DNA from: an uncultured Eubacterium sp.
GTDB taxonomy: Bacteria; Bacillota; Clostridia; Oscillospirales; Acutalibacteraceae
Reading direction: 5' to 3'
NCBI GenBank assembly: GCA_934561395.1
Contig: CAKTGF010000002.1
Location: 1-64,000, forward strand
Length of the DNA stretch: 64,000 nucleotides
This document shows, in pieces, positions 17,431 through 25,767 of this stretch. The notes under the pieces were generated by a model that was not told the origin of the DNA, did not search any database, and saw nothing but the letters and a program-made list of their open reading frames with translations. The position numbers and the translations under genes are program-made. Position 1 is the first letter of the stretch. Each line of letters begins with the position of its first letter.

Positions 17431-18711
17431 ATGCGAACAGTGTTTAAAAACTGCACCCTGCTTGACGGAACTGCCCAAATGAAGCCTATGGAGCATACGG
17501 ATGTTGTTATCGATAACGGAATAATTGAATTTATAGGCAGCGCTCAGGTTTCTGCCGGCGACAGGGTTATTGATTTAAGCGGCAAATACTTAATGCCGGG
17601 TCTTATAAATCTGCATGTGCACCTGCCTGCCGGGGGAAAGCCGAAAAACAAACCCCTTAAGGCGGATAAGCTGGCAAGACTTGCGCTGTCCTCGGCATTT
17701 ATGCGTGAATTTACCCTTAAAATGTGCCATGCCTACGCTATGCAGGGCTTAATGGCAGGTGTTACAACCCTTCGTGCTGTTGGCGGTCTTGGGGATATAG
17801 ACACAAAACTTCGTGACCGCATTAATTCAGGCAGGCTGGAAGGCCCGAGAATGTTGGTGTCAAACTTCGCAATCGGCGTTCCTCACGGTCACATGGTGGG
17901 CTCGGTTGCCAGGTGTGCCGAAACTGTTGACGACGCAGTTAAAATGGTTGATGAGCTCCACTCACAAAATATTGATTTAATAAAGCTTATGATAACCGGC
18001 GGAGTAATGGACGCAAAGGTTAAGGGCGAGCCGGGCAAGCTTATGATGCAGGCTGATATGATTAAGGCTTGCTGCGACAGAGCCCACAGCTACGGCTTAA
18101 AGGTTGCCGCCCATGTTCAAAGCCCCGAGGGGGTAAGAACTGCTGTTGAAAACGGAGTTGATTCCATTGAGCACGGCTCGGTTTTAACCCAAAGGGAAAT
18201 TGATACCTTTAAGGCTCACAATGCGGTTGTGGTTTGCACAATTTCTCCCGCCATGCCTATGGCAAAGTTTGACAGAGCAACCCTTGGCATTACCGAGGCG
18301 GTGCAGTATAATTCAAACATTGTTTATAACAATATGATTATCGGCTCAAAAATCGCCCTTGAAAACGGCATAACGGTCGGCCTGGGCACAGATACAGGCT
18401 GCCCATACACCACCCACTATAATATGTGGCGTGAGCTGCACTATTTTGAAAAAAATGTGGGCGTTACTCCCGAGTTTGCCCTTTACATAGCCACTCTTAA
18501 CAATGCAAAAATACTGGGCATTGAAAATGAAACAGGCAGCATTGAGGTTGGCAAATGCGCCGATATTTTGGTTACCTCTGCCAATCCCCTTGATGATTTC
18601 AGGGCAATGGCGCAGCCCTATATTGTGGTTGCAAGGGGTAAGGTTTACGGAAACCCGGTTATTAAAAAATACCCAAAGTGCGAGGAAGAGCTGGACAAAT
18701 ATTATAATTGA
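17431..18711 (+). CDS. Metal-dependent amidohydrolase (imidazolonepropionase/prolidase-like)
   Basis: 426 aa cytosolic amidohydrolase-superfamily member. The beta-sandwich plus TIM-barrel layout is evident: LMPGLINLHVHL (HxH, about 66-72), the LIKLMITGG Lys likely carbamylated, VAAHVQSPEG and IEHGS metal His residues, and GLGTDTG with the catalytic Asp (about 315). The C-terminal VGKCADILV strand is typical. The exact substrate (peptide, imidazolone or other cyclic amide) is unresolved. SD GGAGGGA precedes ATG 17431. It is transcribed divergently from the AraC regulator. Confidence 0.82.
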   Translation: MRTVFKNCTLLDGTAQMKPMEHTDVVIDNGIIEFIGSAQVSAGDRVIDLSGKYLMPGLINLHVHLPAGGKPKNKPLKADKLARLALSSAFMREFTLKMCHAYAMQGLMAGVTTLRAVGGLGDIDTKLRDRINSGRLEGPRMLVSNFAIGVPHGHMVGSVARCAETVDDAVKMVDELHSQNIDLIKLMITGGVMDAKVKGEPGKLMMQADMIKACCDRAHSYGLKVAAHVQSPEGVRTAVENGVDSIEHGSVLTQREIDTFKAHNAVVVCTISPAMPMAKFDRATLGITEAVQYNSNIVYNNMIIGSKIALENGITVGLGTDTGCPYTTHYNMWRELHYFEKNVGVTPEFALYIATLNNAKILGIENETGSIEVGKCADILVTSANPLDDFRAMAQPYIVVARGKVYGNPVIKKYPKCEEELDKYYN

Positions 18712-18774
18712 TAAAAGAAAACAGCAATTTGTTTTAAATTTCGTTCAGTTTGTTTTTTCTCATCAAGCAGCATA

Positions 18775-19008
18775 ATGTCCTGCGGCGTATTGATTGTCAT
18801 GCTCGGCTGCAAGATGAAGATATGGAATGTCTACCGCAGCAGGCTGTTAGGTCGGTTTTGGCAAGATTGCGGAATGCGTGAGATGATTAAGCAATTGAAG
18901 CCGCAAACGATTCTTGTTTACGGCGGAAAGCTCGATTTCGATTATGGCGGCATTGATGTTCGATATTTCGATAATCAAGTAACAGAACGAATGAAACTAA
19001 GTAAGTAG
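18775..19008 (+). pseudogene. DUF4417-like remnant with internal deletion
   Basis: The 77-aa frame carries VYRSRLLGRFWQDCG followed at once by MREMIKQLKPQTILVYGG. In DUF4417 proteins these two blocks are normally separated by several tens of residues and preceded by a longer N-terminus. The C-terminus is also cut short. It is best read as an internally deleted relic of a phage-associated DUF4417 gene. A 29-codon fragment (19020-19109) follows with no recognisable family. Confidence 0.5.
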
Positions 19009-19265
19009 GGGGATAAAAATGAGAATAAAGTTATCAAATCCAAAAGAATATACAGAGGAGATAAAAGCGTTTAAATCCGCAAAATCATCTAATATTCTGT
19101 TTGAATAACTTGAGTAAACAAGTAACAAATCAATATCATTTGAGGATTTACTATCATCTAAAATTGACACAAATAAATATACATTTTCAAATGAACTAAA
19201 CAAATACATATATAAAGCAGAGAAATAGGCAGGGATTAACCCTGCCTTGTGTTTATATAAACAGA

Positions 19266-19310
19266 AAATCCGAAACTGTTACCAATGATAACAAGTTTCG
19301 GATTATTCTT
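19266..19310 (-). terminator. Terminator left of the tRNA repeat array
   Basis: AATCCGAAACT...AGTTTCGGATT forms an 11-bp stem. On the minus strand it follows the leftmost copy of the tRNA-Tyr 3' end. The T-tract on that strand is weak. Confidence 0.5.
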
Positions 19311-19313
19311 TGC

Positions 19314-19605
19314 TGGTGGAAGAGGGTGGGCTCGAGCTCCGCTCGAGAGTTTGCTTGCTACGCAAGCCGTCGCATTGATAACTTTGTGGTTCGAATCCAC
19401 CTTACATACTAAAACAATACATAACAAAACAGCAACCACATAAGTGATTGCTGTTTTGTTGGTGGAAGAGGGTGGGCTCGAGCTCCGCTCGAGAGTTTGC
19501 TTGCTGCGCAAGCCGTCGCATTGATAACTTTGTGGTTCGAATCCACCTTACATACCAAAACAATACATAACAAAACAGCAACCACATAAGCGATTGCTGT
19601 TTCGT
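19314..19605. repeat. Two tandem 146-bp repeats derived from the tRNA-Tyr 3' end
   Basis: Units 19314-19459 and 19460-19605 differ at only four positions. Each starts with TGGTGGAAGAGGGTGG, the complement of the last 16 nt of tRNA-Tyr including CCA, and that string recurs a third time at the real tRNA (19606). After it each unit has a CTCGAG-ctccg-CTCGAG palindrome, a GCTTGC-tac-GCAAGC hairpin, a T-arm sequence GTGGTTCGAATCCACC in the opposite orientation to the tRNA, and an AAACAGCAA...TTGCTGTTT hairpin that works as a tRNA terminator on the minus strand. Confidence 0.85.
19571..19604 (-). terminator. Terminator of the tRNA-Thr/tRNA-Tyr transcript
   Basis: On the minus strand the stem AACAGCAA/TTGCTGTT is followed by a T-rich run, immediately 3' of the tRNA-Tyr CCA. 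A second copy at 19425-19458 ends the adjacent repeat unit. Confidence 0.65.
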
Positions 19606-19690
19606 TGGTGGAAGAGGGTGGATTCGAACCACCGAAGGCATTGCCGACAGATTTACAGTCTGTTCCCTTTGGCCACTCGGGAACTCTTCC
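19606..19690 (-). tRNA. tRNA-Tyr (anticodon GTA)
   Basis: Minus strand: acceptor GGAAGAG/CTCTTCC, anticodon stem-loop CAGACTGTAAATCTG (GTA), a class II long variable arm, T-arm GGTGGTTCGAATCCACC, discriminator A and encoded CCA (19606-19608). Its last 16 nt are repeated twice to the left. Confidence 0.95.
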
Positions 19691-19726
19691 ATATTATGTG
19701 GCGATAACCTTGTTACCGCCTTTTAT

Positions 19727-19802
19727 TGGAGCTGGTGAACGGACTCGAACCCCTGACCTGCTGATTACAAATCAGCTGCTCTACCAACTGAGCTACACCA
19801 GC
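19727..19802 (-). tRNA. tRNA-Thr (anticodon TGT)
   Basis: Minus strand: acceptor GCTGGTG/CACCAGC, anticodon loop TTTGTAA (TGT, reads ACA), T-loop TTCGAGT, discriminator U and encoded CCA (19727-19729). It is upstream of tRNA-Tyr in the same transcript. Confidence 0.95.
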
Positions 19803-19821
19803 ATATCTCCAACGCCCTAAT

Positions 19822-19850
19822 AATATAGCATAACTTTTTTTGATAGTCAA
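19822..19850 (-). promoter_or_regulatory. Promoter of tRNA-Thr/tRNA-Tyr
   Basis: Minus strand -35 TTGACT (19845-19850), 17-bp spacer, -10 TATATT (19822-19827), about 20 nt before the tRNA-Thr 5' end. Confidence 0.75.
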
Positions 19851-19957
19851 TAGTTTTTTGATACTTTTTTGCATTTTTTTCGCTTTCGCACCCGTTGCGT
19901 GCCCAATGCGTTGTACCATATTTAATGTTTTGCATAATATGATACAGAGGTGATTTT

Positions 19958-21781
19958 ATGTGTGGAATAGCAGGAATATTATCAGACAAAATTGATTTGC
20001 GTGGGGAAAGGGAGGCTGTTTGGAAAATAAGCAACTCCTTAAAGCAGCGTGGCCCTGACGCAAGGGGAGAAATTGTTCAGCGTGATGTTGCACTGATACA
20101 TAGGCGCTTGGCGGTTATTGATGTTGAAAACGGCGCCCAGCCCATGCAATTCGGAAAATACACAATTGTTTATAACGGCGAGCTTTACAATACGGAGGAA
20201 ATCCGCAACGAGCTAAAGCACTACGGCTACACCTTTACCACCACCTGCGACACGGAGGTTGTGCTGAAGGCCTTTCACATGTGGAAAGAGGAAAGCGCAA
20301 AGCGCCTTAACGGCATTTTTGCATACGGCATTTATAACAGCGAAAACAAGGAGCTGTTTTTGTGCCGTGACAGAATAGGTGTAAAGCCCCTTTATTATGC
20401 GCTGAAAAACGGCACCTTTGCCTTTGCTTCAAAAATTGAAAGCCTGCTTTATGTTAAGGGTGTTGAGCCTGTTTGCAACGAGGACGGGTTAAACGAAATA
20501 TTTATGCTTGGCCCTGCAAAAACCATTGGCAAAACCGTGTTTAGGGATATTTTAGAGCTGCCCCCGGCAAGTTACATGTATTATCAAAACGGCAAATACA
20601 CCGTTAAGCCCTATTGGCAGCTGGAGGCTAAGCCCTTTGAGGAAACGGAAGAGGAGGCAATTGAGCACACCCACTTTTTAGTTGAGGATTCCATAAGACG
20701 GCAGCTGGTGTCGGATGTGCCGTTGTGCACATTTTTAAGCGGCGGGCTTGATTCCTCTATTATTTCCAAAACAGCCTCCGATTATTATACCGACAGGGGA
20801 GAGGTGCTTAACACCTATTCCGTTGACTATGTTGATAACGACAAATTCTTCAAATCAAGCGTTTTTCAGCCCAACAAGGATTCGGATTACATTAATCTTA
20901 TTTCCGATTATATCGACAGCGACCACCACAATGTTGTTTTGAACAACACTGCCGTTGCAGGGGCACTTATTGACGCTACAATAGCCCGTGGCTGCCCCGG
21001 CTTTACCGATGTTGATTCAAGCCTGCTGCTGTTTTGCAAGGAGGTAAAGAAAAACTACACCGTTTGCCTTTCAGGGGAATGTGCCGATGAAATTTTCGGC
21101 GGCTACCCCTGGTATCACAGAAGTGAAATATTGTTTGAGGAAACCTTCCCCTGGTCACGCACCACAGATGTGCGCCGCAGTATTTTGAAAAAGGGCTTTT
21201 TGCCCGGCGGCGAGGAATACGCCCACAACGCATACCTGCAAACCGTTAACTCCACCAATTCGTTAAGCGACGACAGCCCCCTTGAAAGACGAATGAGGGA
21301 AATGTTTGTTTTGAATATGAATTGGTTTATGCAAACCCTTTTGGTGCGTAAGGATGTAATGAGCATGGAATCCTCCCTTGAGGTCAGGGTGCCGTTTTGC
21401 GATTACAGAATTGTTGATTATGCCTACAATATGCCCTGGAGCATTAAATCCTATAACAACAGAGAAAAGGGAATTTTGCGCAAGGCATTTGAAAACGAGT
21501 TGCCGGAAATAATAACCTGGCGCAAAAAAAGCCCTTACCCCAAAACTTTTAACCCAATATATTTTGACGAGGTAAGCCGAATGGTTAAGCTTGCTTTGCA
21601 GGATAAGGAATGCCCGCTTTACGAAATGCTTGACCTTGCCGCTGTTGACAGGCTTATTGAAAACCCCGATTCATTAACCGAGCCCTGGTACGGCCAGCTG
21701 ATGAAAGGCCCCCAGGTTTTGGCATATATTTTGCAAACCTATGTTTGGATAAAAAAATTCAAGGTACAGTTTGATATTTAA
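19958..21781 (+). CDS. asnB: Asparagine synthetase (glutamine-hydrolysing)
   Basis: 607 aa. The mature N-terminus CGIAGI exposes the Cys2 nucleophile of the class II glutaminase domain (to about residue 190). The synthetase domain has the SGGLDSS pyrophosphate loop (about 261-267) and the GECADEIFGGYPW motif. It makes asparagine from aspartate, glutamine and ATP. SD GAGGTG precedes the ATG. Monocistronic: terminator at 21788-21811. Confidence 0.93.
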   Translation: MCGIAGILSDKIDLRGEREAVWKISNSLKQRGPDARGEIVQRDVALIHRRLAVIDVENGAQPMQFGKYTIVYNGELYNTEEIRNELKHYGYTFTTTCDTEVVLKAFHMWKEESAKRLNGIFAYGIYNSENKELFLCRDRIGVKPLYYALKNGTFAFASKIESLLYVKGVEPVCNEDGLNEIFMLGPAKTIGKTVFRDILELPPASYMYYQNGKYTVKPYWQLEAKPFEETEEEAIEHTHFLVEDSIRRQLVSDVPLCTFLSGGLDSSIISKTASDYYTDRGEVLNTYSVDYVDNDKFFKSSVFQPNKDSDYINLISDYIDSDHHNVVLNNTAVAGALIDATIARGCPGFTDVDSSLLLFCKEVKKNYTVCLSGECADEIFGGYPWYHRSEILFEETFPWSRTTDVRRSILKKGFLPGGEEYAHNAYLQTVNSTNSLSDDSPLERRMREMFVLNMNWFMQTLLVRKDVMSMESSLEVRVPFCDYRIVDYAYNMPWSIKSYNNREKGILRKAFENELPEIITWRKKSPYPKTFNPIYFDEVSRMVKLALQDKECPLYEMLDLAAVDRLIENPDSLTEPWYGQLMKGPQVLAYILQTYVWIKKFKVQFDI

Positions 21782-21787
21782 TATTTA

Positions 21788-21811
21788 GGCGCCCCGATGG
21801 GCGCCTTTTTT
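21788..21811 (+). terminator. Terminator after asnB
   Basis: GGCGCCC-cgat-GGGCGCC stem followed by six T. Confidence 0.93.
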
Positions 21812-21899
21812 AAAACAATGTTACAAATTCAAATTAAATATATACATTTTCAAAATCAAATGATATAATAAAATAACTAAATGTAAAGGGACAGTAATT

Positions 21900-22676
21900 A
21901 TGACAAACGAACAGTATATTGAGGCCATAGAAAAGCGCCGCTCACGCAGGGAGTATAAAAACCGCCCCCTTGACCCTGAAATAATGGGAATACTTAAAGA
22001 AATGGTTGCGGCTGTTAACGAAACTGCAGGGCTTGATTTAATGTTTATTGAGGACGCAACCCCTGTTTTTAAAATTTTTAAGGGCAAGTTCAGCATGATT
22101 GCCGTTTGCGGCCCAAACACCCAAAAGGCCCGTGAGGACTGCGGCTTTTACGGCGAAAGCATTGTGCTGCACTGTGTTTATCACGGCTTGGGCACCTGCT
22201 GGGTATCCGGCACATATAACGAAAACAAAACCTACCAAATGATTAACCTGCCTAACGACAAACGCCTTTACGGTGTAATTACCATCGGCTATGCAAAGGA
22301 CAGCTACGGTTTAATCGAAAGCACTATGTACAAGGCTACTCACAAGAAAAATAAGCCCTATCAAAAAATGCTTTCGGTATGTGACCAAAAGCTGCCTGAG
22401 GAATATATTTATGCCATGAAGCTGGTTGAGGCGGCACCATCGGCAGTTAACAGGCGGCCTGTTAATTTTAAATATGAAAACGGCAAATTTTCCGCCTCGG
22501 TTGACGAGCCTTATTCAGACAAAAGTATTGATTTTGGCATTGCCAAGCTGCATTTTATGCTTGGCTGCAGGGCAAAGGGCATTAACGGCCACTGGACAGA
22601 GGATAACTTTTTTGAAGAAACCGAAGCGCAGCGCATAAAATTTAAGCCTAAGGAAACGGAGAATAAAGATGAGTGA
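21900..22676 (+). CDS. Nitroreductase-family flavoprotein
   Basis: 258 aa. The N-terminal EKRRSRREYKNRPL is the FMN-phosphate-binding RRSxRxY/F motif of the nitroreductase fold. GESIVLHCVYHGLGTCWVSG corresponds to the helix and strand lining the flavin, and the second half (about 160-245) repeats the fold in the two-domain manner of TM1586-like nitroreductases. The reaction is probably an NAD(P)H-dependent reduction; substrate unknown. It overlaps the next gene by 8 nt. Confidence 0.78.
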   Translation: MTNEQYIEAIEKRRSRREYKNRPLDPEIMGILKEMVAAVNETAGLDLMFIEDATPVFKIFKGKFSMIAVCGPNTQKAREDCGFYGESIVLHCVYHGLGTCWVSGTYNENKTYQMINLPNDKRLYGVITIGYAKDSYGLIESTMYKATHKKNKPYQKMLSVCDQKLPEEYIYAMKLVEAAPSAVNRRPVNFKYENGKFSASVDEPYSDKSIDFGIAKLHFMLGCRAKGINGHWTEDNFFEETEAQRIKFKPKETENKDE

Positions 22677-23577
22677 TACAAAGGTAAAAAAGGAATCGAA
22701 GATCAAAAAAGTCTGGAACAGCTGGAGCAAAAAGAAAAAAATAATCGTGGTTGTATGCTCGGTTTTGGCGTTTTTATTTGTTGCAGCTATATGCACGGGC
22801 CTTGGAGTTTTGCACTGGTACTGCTCCGTTGAGGATTATGACATTGTATCGGCTCAGGAAATTTCAAACGAAAACACAATTATGATTGCCCACCGAGGCT
22901 TTAGGGCTGCTGCCCCCGAAAATACCTTGCCGGCTTTTGAGGAGGCAGGCGAGGCAGGCTACACCGGTGCCGAGTGCGATGTTTACAGAACCGAGGACGG
23001 CGTATGGGTGGTTCAGCACGATCCTATAACCTACCGTATGATGGATTGCACAAAATTTATTGAAAAAAACACCTATGAGGAACTGCTTAATTACAGCACC
23101 GACAACGGCACAAACATTGACGATTACAGCAATTTAAAAATTTGCAGCCTTGACGAATACCTTGAATGCTGCAAAAAGTACAATATGGTGGCGGTTATTG
23201 AGCTTAAGGGCAAAAAGAATACCGAGCATTATGATGAAATTGTATCCGCCGTTGGCAAATACGGCTGCGATGTAATGTATATTTCCTTCCACGAGGAAAA
23301 CCTGTTAACAATGCGAAAGCTTACGGATGCGCCTATGATGTTTTTATCAAAATATGTTGACGATGAGGCAATTGAAAATGCAAAAAGCATAGGCAACTGC
23401 GGCATTGATTTTAACGGCGAAAAGAAAAGAAACTTTAAAAAGGACGGTGCAAGGCTTAAAAAGGCGCAAGATGAGGGCATTACCCTTGCCGCCTGGACCA
23501 TTGACGACCTTGAAACAATGGAAAAACTGTTAGATTACGGCGTTGATATTATAACAACGGATTGCATTACATACTAA
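22669..23577 (+). CDS. Membrane-anchored glycerophosphodiester phosphodiesterase
   Basis: 302 aa. A basic N-terminus and one transmembrane helix (about 24-46) anchor an extracytoplasmic GDPD TIM barrel. IAHRGF (about 72-77), PENTLPAF, the metal-binding ECDVYRT (about 101) and QHDP (about 115) are the GDPD active-site motifs, and AAWTIDD closes the barrel. It hydrolyses glycerophosphodiesters or lipoteichoic-acid-type substrates to glycerol-3-phosphate. Start overlaps the nitroreductase gene. Confidence 0.9.
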   Translation: MSDTKVKKESKIKKVWNSWSKKKKIIVVVCSVLAFLFVAAICTGLGVLHWYCSVEDYDIVSAQEISNENTIMIAHRGFRAAAPENTLPAFEEAGEAGYTGAECDVYRTEDGVWVVQHDPITYRMMDCTKFIEKNTYEELLNYSTDNGTNIDDYSNLKICSLDEYLECCKKYNMVAVIELKGKKNTEHYDEIVSAVGKYGCDVMYISFHEENLLTMRKLTDAPMMFLSKYVDDEAIENAKSIGNCGIDFNGEKKRNFKKDGARLKKAQDEGITLAAWTIDDLETMEKLLDYGVDIITTDCITY

Positions 23578-23586
23578 GGAGCATAT

Positions 23587-24210
23587 ATGAAGGTATTATT
23601 GGTTAACGGCAGCCCCGAGAAAAGCGGCTGCACCTTTACGGCATTAAGCGAGGTTGCAAAAACTCTTAATGAAAACGGTGTTGAAACGGAGATTATGTGG
23701 CTTGGCAACAAGCCGGTTAACGATTGCGTTAACTGCGGCGGCTGTGTAAGGCAGCGCAACAACAGGTGCGTGTTTGACGATGATGTGGTTAACCGCTTTC
23801 TTGAAAAGGCGGAGCAAAGCGACGGCATAGTTTTAGGTTCTCCCGTTTATTACGCAAATGCAAACGGCAGAATTTTATCTGTTATGAACAGGGCGTTTTT
23901 TGCAGGCAGCAGAATTTTTGCCCTTAAGCCCGGTGCGGTTGTTGTTTCTGCACGAAGGGCGGGAACCACCTGCGCCCTTGACGATTTAATGAAATACTTA
24001 ACAATTTCAAATATGTTTGTTGTTTCGTCCCAATATTGGAACATGGTGCACGGCTTTACACCCGAGGATGTTATGCAGGATGGCGAGGGCATGCAAACCA
24101 TGCGTGTGCTGGGCAGAAATATGGCATATTTGCTTAAATGCCTTGACGCAGGAAAAAATATCCCCAAGCCTGAAAAGGAAAGGCGAATTATGACAAATTT
24201 TATAGACTGA
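23587..24210 (+). CDS. Flavodoxin-like NAD(P)H-dependent oxidoreductase
   Basis: 207 aa. The FMN phosphate loop is NGSPEKSGCT (about 7-16). The CVNCGGCVRQ cysteines after residue 47 resemble iron-sulfur flavoproteins, and GSPVYYANANG is the second FMN loop. Members reduce quinones or small electrophiles. It follows GDPD by 9 nt in the nitroreductase-GDPD-flavodoxin unit and is ended by a terminator at 24237-24266. Confidence 0.82.
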   Translation: MKVLLVNGSPEKSGCTFTALSEVAKTLNENGVETEIMWLGNKPVNDCVNCGGCVRQRNNRCVFDDDVVNRFLEKAEQSDGIVLGSPVYYANANGRILSVMNRAFFAGSRIFALKPGAVVVSARRAGTTCALDDLMKYLTISNMFVVSSQYWNMVHGFTPEDVMQDGEGMQTMRVLGRNMAYLLKCLDAGKNIPKPEKERRIMTNFID

Positions 24211-24236
24211 TTTGCCGAAATCTAAGATATTAATTT

Positions 24237-24266
24237 AAAGAGCTGTTGATACAGCTCTTTATTTTT
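24237..24266 (+). terminator. Terminator after the flavodoxin-like gene
   Basis: AAAGAGCTGT-tgat-ACAGCTCTTT followed by ATTTTT. Confidence 0.9.
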
Positions 24267-24367
24267 GTGCTGCTTAAAATTAGTAAATATTATATCTTGT
24301 ATTTTAATTTGCAAAGTGATATATTTAAAATGATATTTACTGATATTTTATTACCGAGGTATTGGAT

Positions 24368-25750
24368 ATGTTTGGTAAAAGAAAAGCAAAGGGACTCCGC
24401 ATTATAATAGTTGGTTGCGGCAGTGTCGGCACAACGCTGGTTGAACGCTTAAGCGCAGAGGGCCATGACATTACAATTATTGATAAAAATGCCGAGATTT
24501 TAAACCAACTTACAAGCCTTTACGATGTTATGGGCATTGCAGGCAACGGCGCAAGCTTTATGGTGCAAAAGGAGGCAGGCATAACAGAGGCTAATCTTAT
24601 GATTGCCGTTACCGAATCGGACGAGCTCAACCTGCTTTGTTGTGCCGTAGCAAGCAAGGTTGCCGATTGTGCGACAATCGCAAGGGTTCGCAACCCTGAT
24701 TACGGCATTGAAATCGATTACCTTCGTGATAAGTTGGGCCTTGAAATGATTATTAACCCGGAGCTTGTTGCGTCAAGAGAAATGTCACGCATACTGTCGT
24801 TACCCAATGCGTTGGAGGTTAACTCCTTTGCCCACACCAGGGCTGAGCTTATCAGGTTCAGAATACCAAACAACAATATGCTTGACGGTATGACTGTTGC
24901 CACCCTTGGCACAAAAATAGACAATGCCCTTATTTGTGCGGTTGAGCGCAAAAAGCAAATTACAATTCCCTCGGGCGATTTTGAATTTAAGGCAGGGGAT
25001 ATAGTATCCTTTGTTACCCCCCGTAAAAAAGCAAAGGATTTCTTTAAAGCAATCGGCTATAAAACCGACCAGGTTAAAAATGCAATGATTGTGGGCGGCG
25101 GCGATATGGCGTATTACCTTGCGAAGCAGCTGTTGCACAACGGCATTGATGTTAAAATTATTGAAAAAAACCGTGAACGCTGTGAAAAACTGGTTAACCT
25201 TTTGCCAAGAGCAGTAATTATTAACGGCAACGGCTCAAACGAGGAGCTTTTGCACGAGGAGGGTATCTCCGATACGGAGGCTTTTGTTCCCCTTACCGGC
25301 TCTGACGAGGAAAATATTTTGTTAACCCTTTATGCAAACCAGGTTTCTCCAAACTCAAAGGTAATTACCAAAATCAACCGTATAACCTTCAGCGATGTTA
25401 TTGACGGCCTTGATTTGGGCAGCGTTGTTTACCCAAGGTACATTACATCTGAGGAGATTATTGCTTATGTAAGGGCTAAAAGCGCCTCACGCAGCAGTAA
25501 TATTGAATCCCTTTACCACATGTTTGACCAGAGGGTTGAGGCAATTGAGTTTAGGGTTGATAAAGAATCAAAGGTAACAAATGTTCCTCTTATGAACTTA
25601 AACCTTAAAAAGAATTTGTTGGTTTCCTGCATTCACCGCAGGGGTAAAATAATTATCCCCACAGGTCAGGATTATATAATGCCCGGCGACAGTGTTATGA
25701 TTGTAACAACCCACAGAGGATTTGTTGATATAAGTGATATTTTAGATTAA
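24368..25750 (+). CDS. trkA: Trk potassium uptake regulator TrkA
   Basis: 460 aa from ATG 24368 (GAGGT SD 8 nt upstream); a TTG at 24362 is in frame but too close to the SD. Two RCK units: each has a Rossmann fold with GCGSVG (about 15) and GGGDMA (about 240) nucleotide-binding loops, followed by a TrkA-C domain (about 140-220 and 375-455). It gates the TrkH channel in response to NAD(H)/ATP or related ligands. trkH follows 17 nt later. Confidence 0.93.
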   Translation: MFGKRKAKGLRIIIVGCGSVGTTLVERLSAEGHDITIIDKNAEILNQLTSLYDVMGIAGNGASFMVQKEAGITEANLMIAVTESDELNLLCCAVASKVADCATIARVRNPDYGIEIDYLRDKLGLEMIINPELVASREMSRILSLPNALEVNSFAHTRAELIRFRIPNNNMLDGMTVATLGTKIDNALICAVERKKQITIPSGDFEFKAGDIVSFVTPRKKAKDFFKAIGYKTDQVKNAMIVGGGDMAYYLAKQLLHNGIDVKIIEKNRERCEKLVNLLPRAVIINGNGSNEELLHEEGISDTEAFVPLTGSDEENILLTLYANQVSPNSKVITKINRITFSDVIDGLDLGSVVYPRYITSEEIIAYVRAKSASRSSNIESLYHMFDQRVEAIEFRVDKESKVTNVPLMNLNLKKNLLVSCIHRRGKIIIPTGQDYIMPGDSVMIVTTHRGFVDISDILD

Positions 25751-25767
25751 TTGTGTTAGGTTAGGCT

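Noticed and set aside
19402..19692. 96-aa minus-strand frame across the tRNA-Tyr and its repeats
   Set aside because: Translates tRNA and palindromic repeats; typical spurious ORF over a tRNA array.
24211..24361. Possible c-di-AMP riboswitch before trkA
   Set aside because: Only a terminator and AT-rich sequence with TGATAT runs; too short and lacks conserved motifs.
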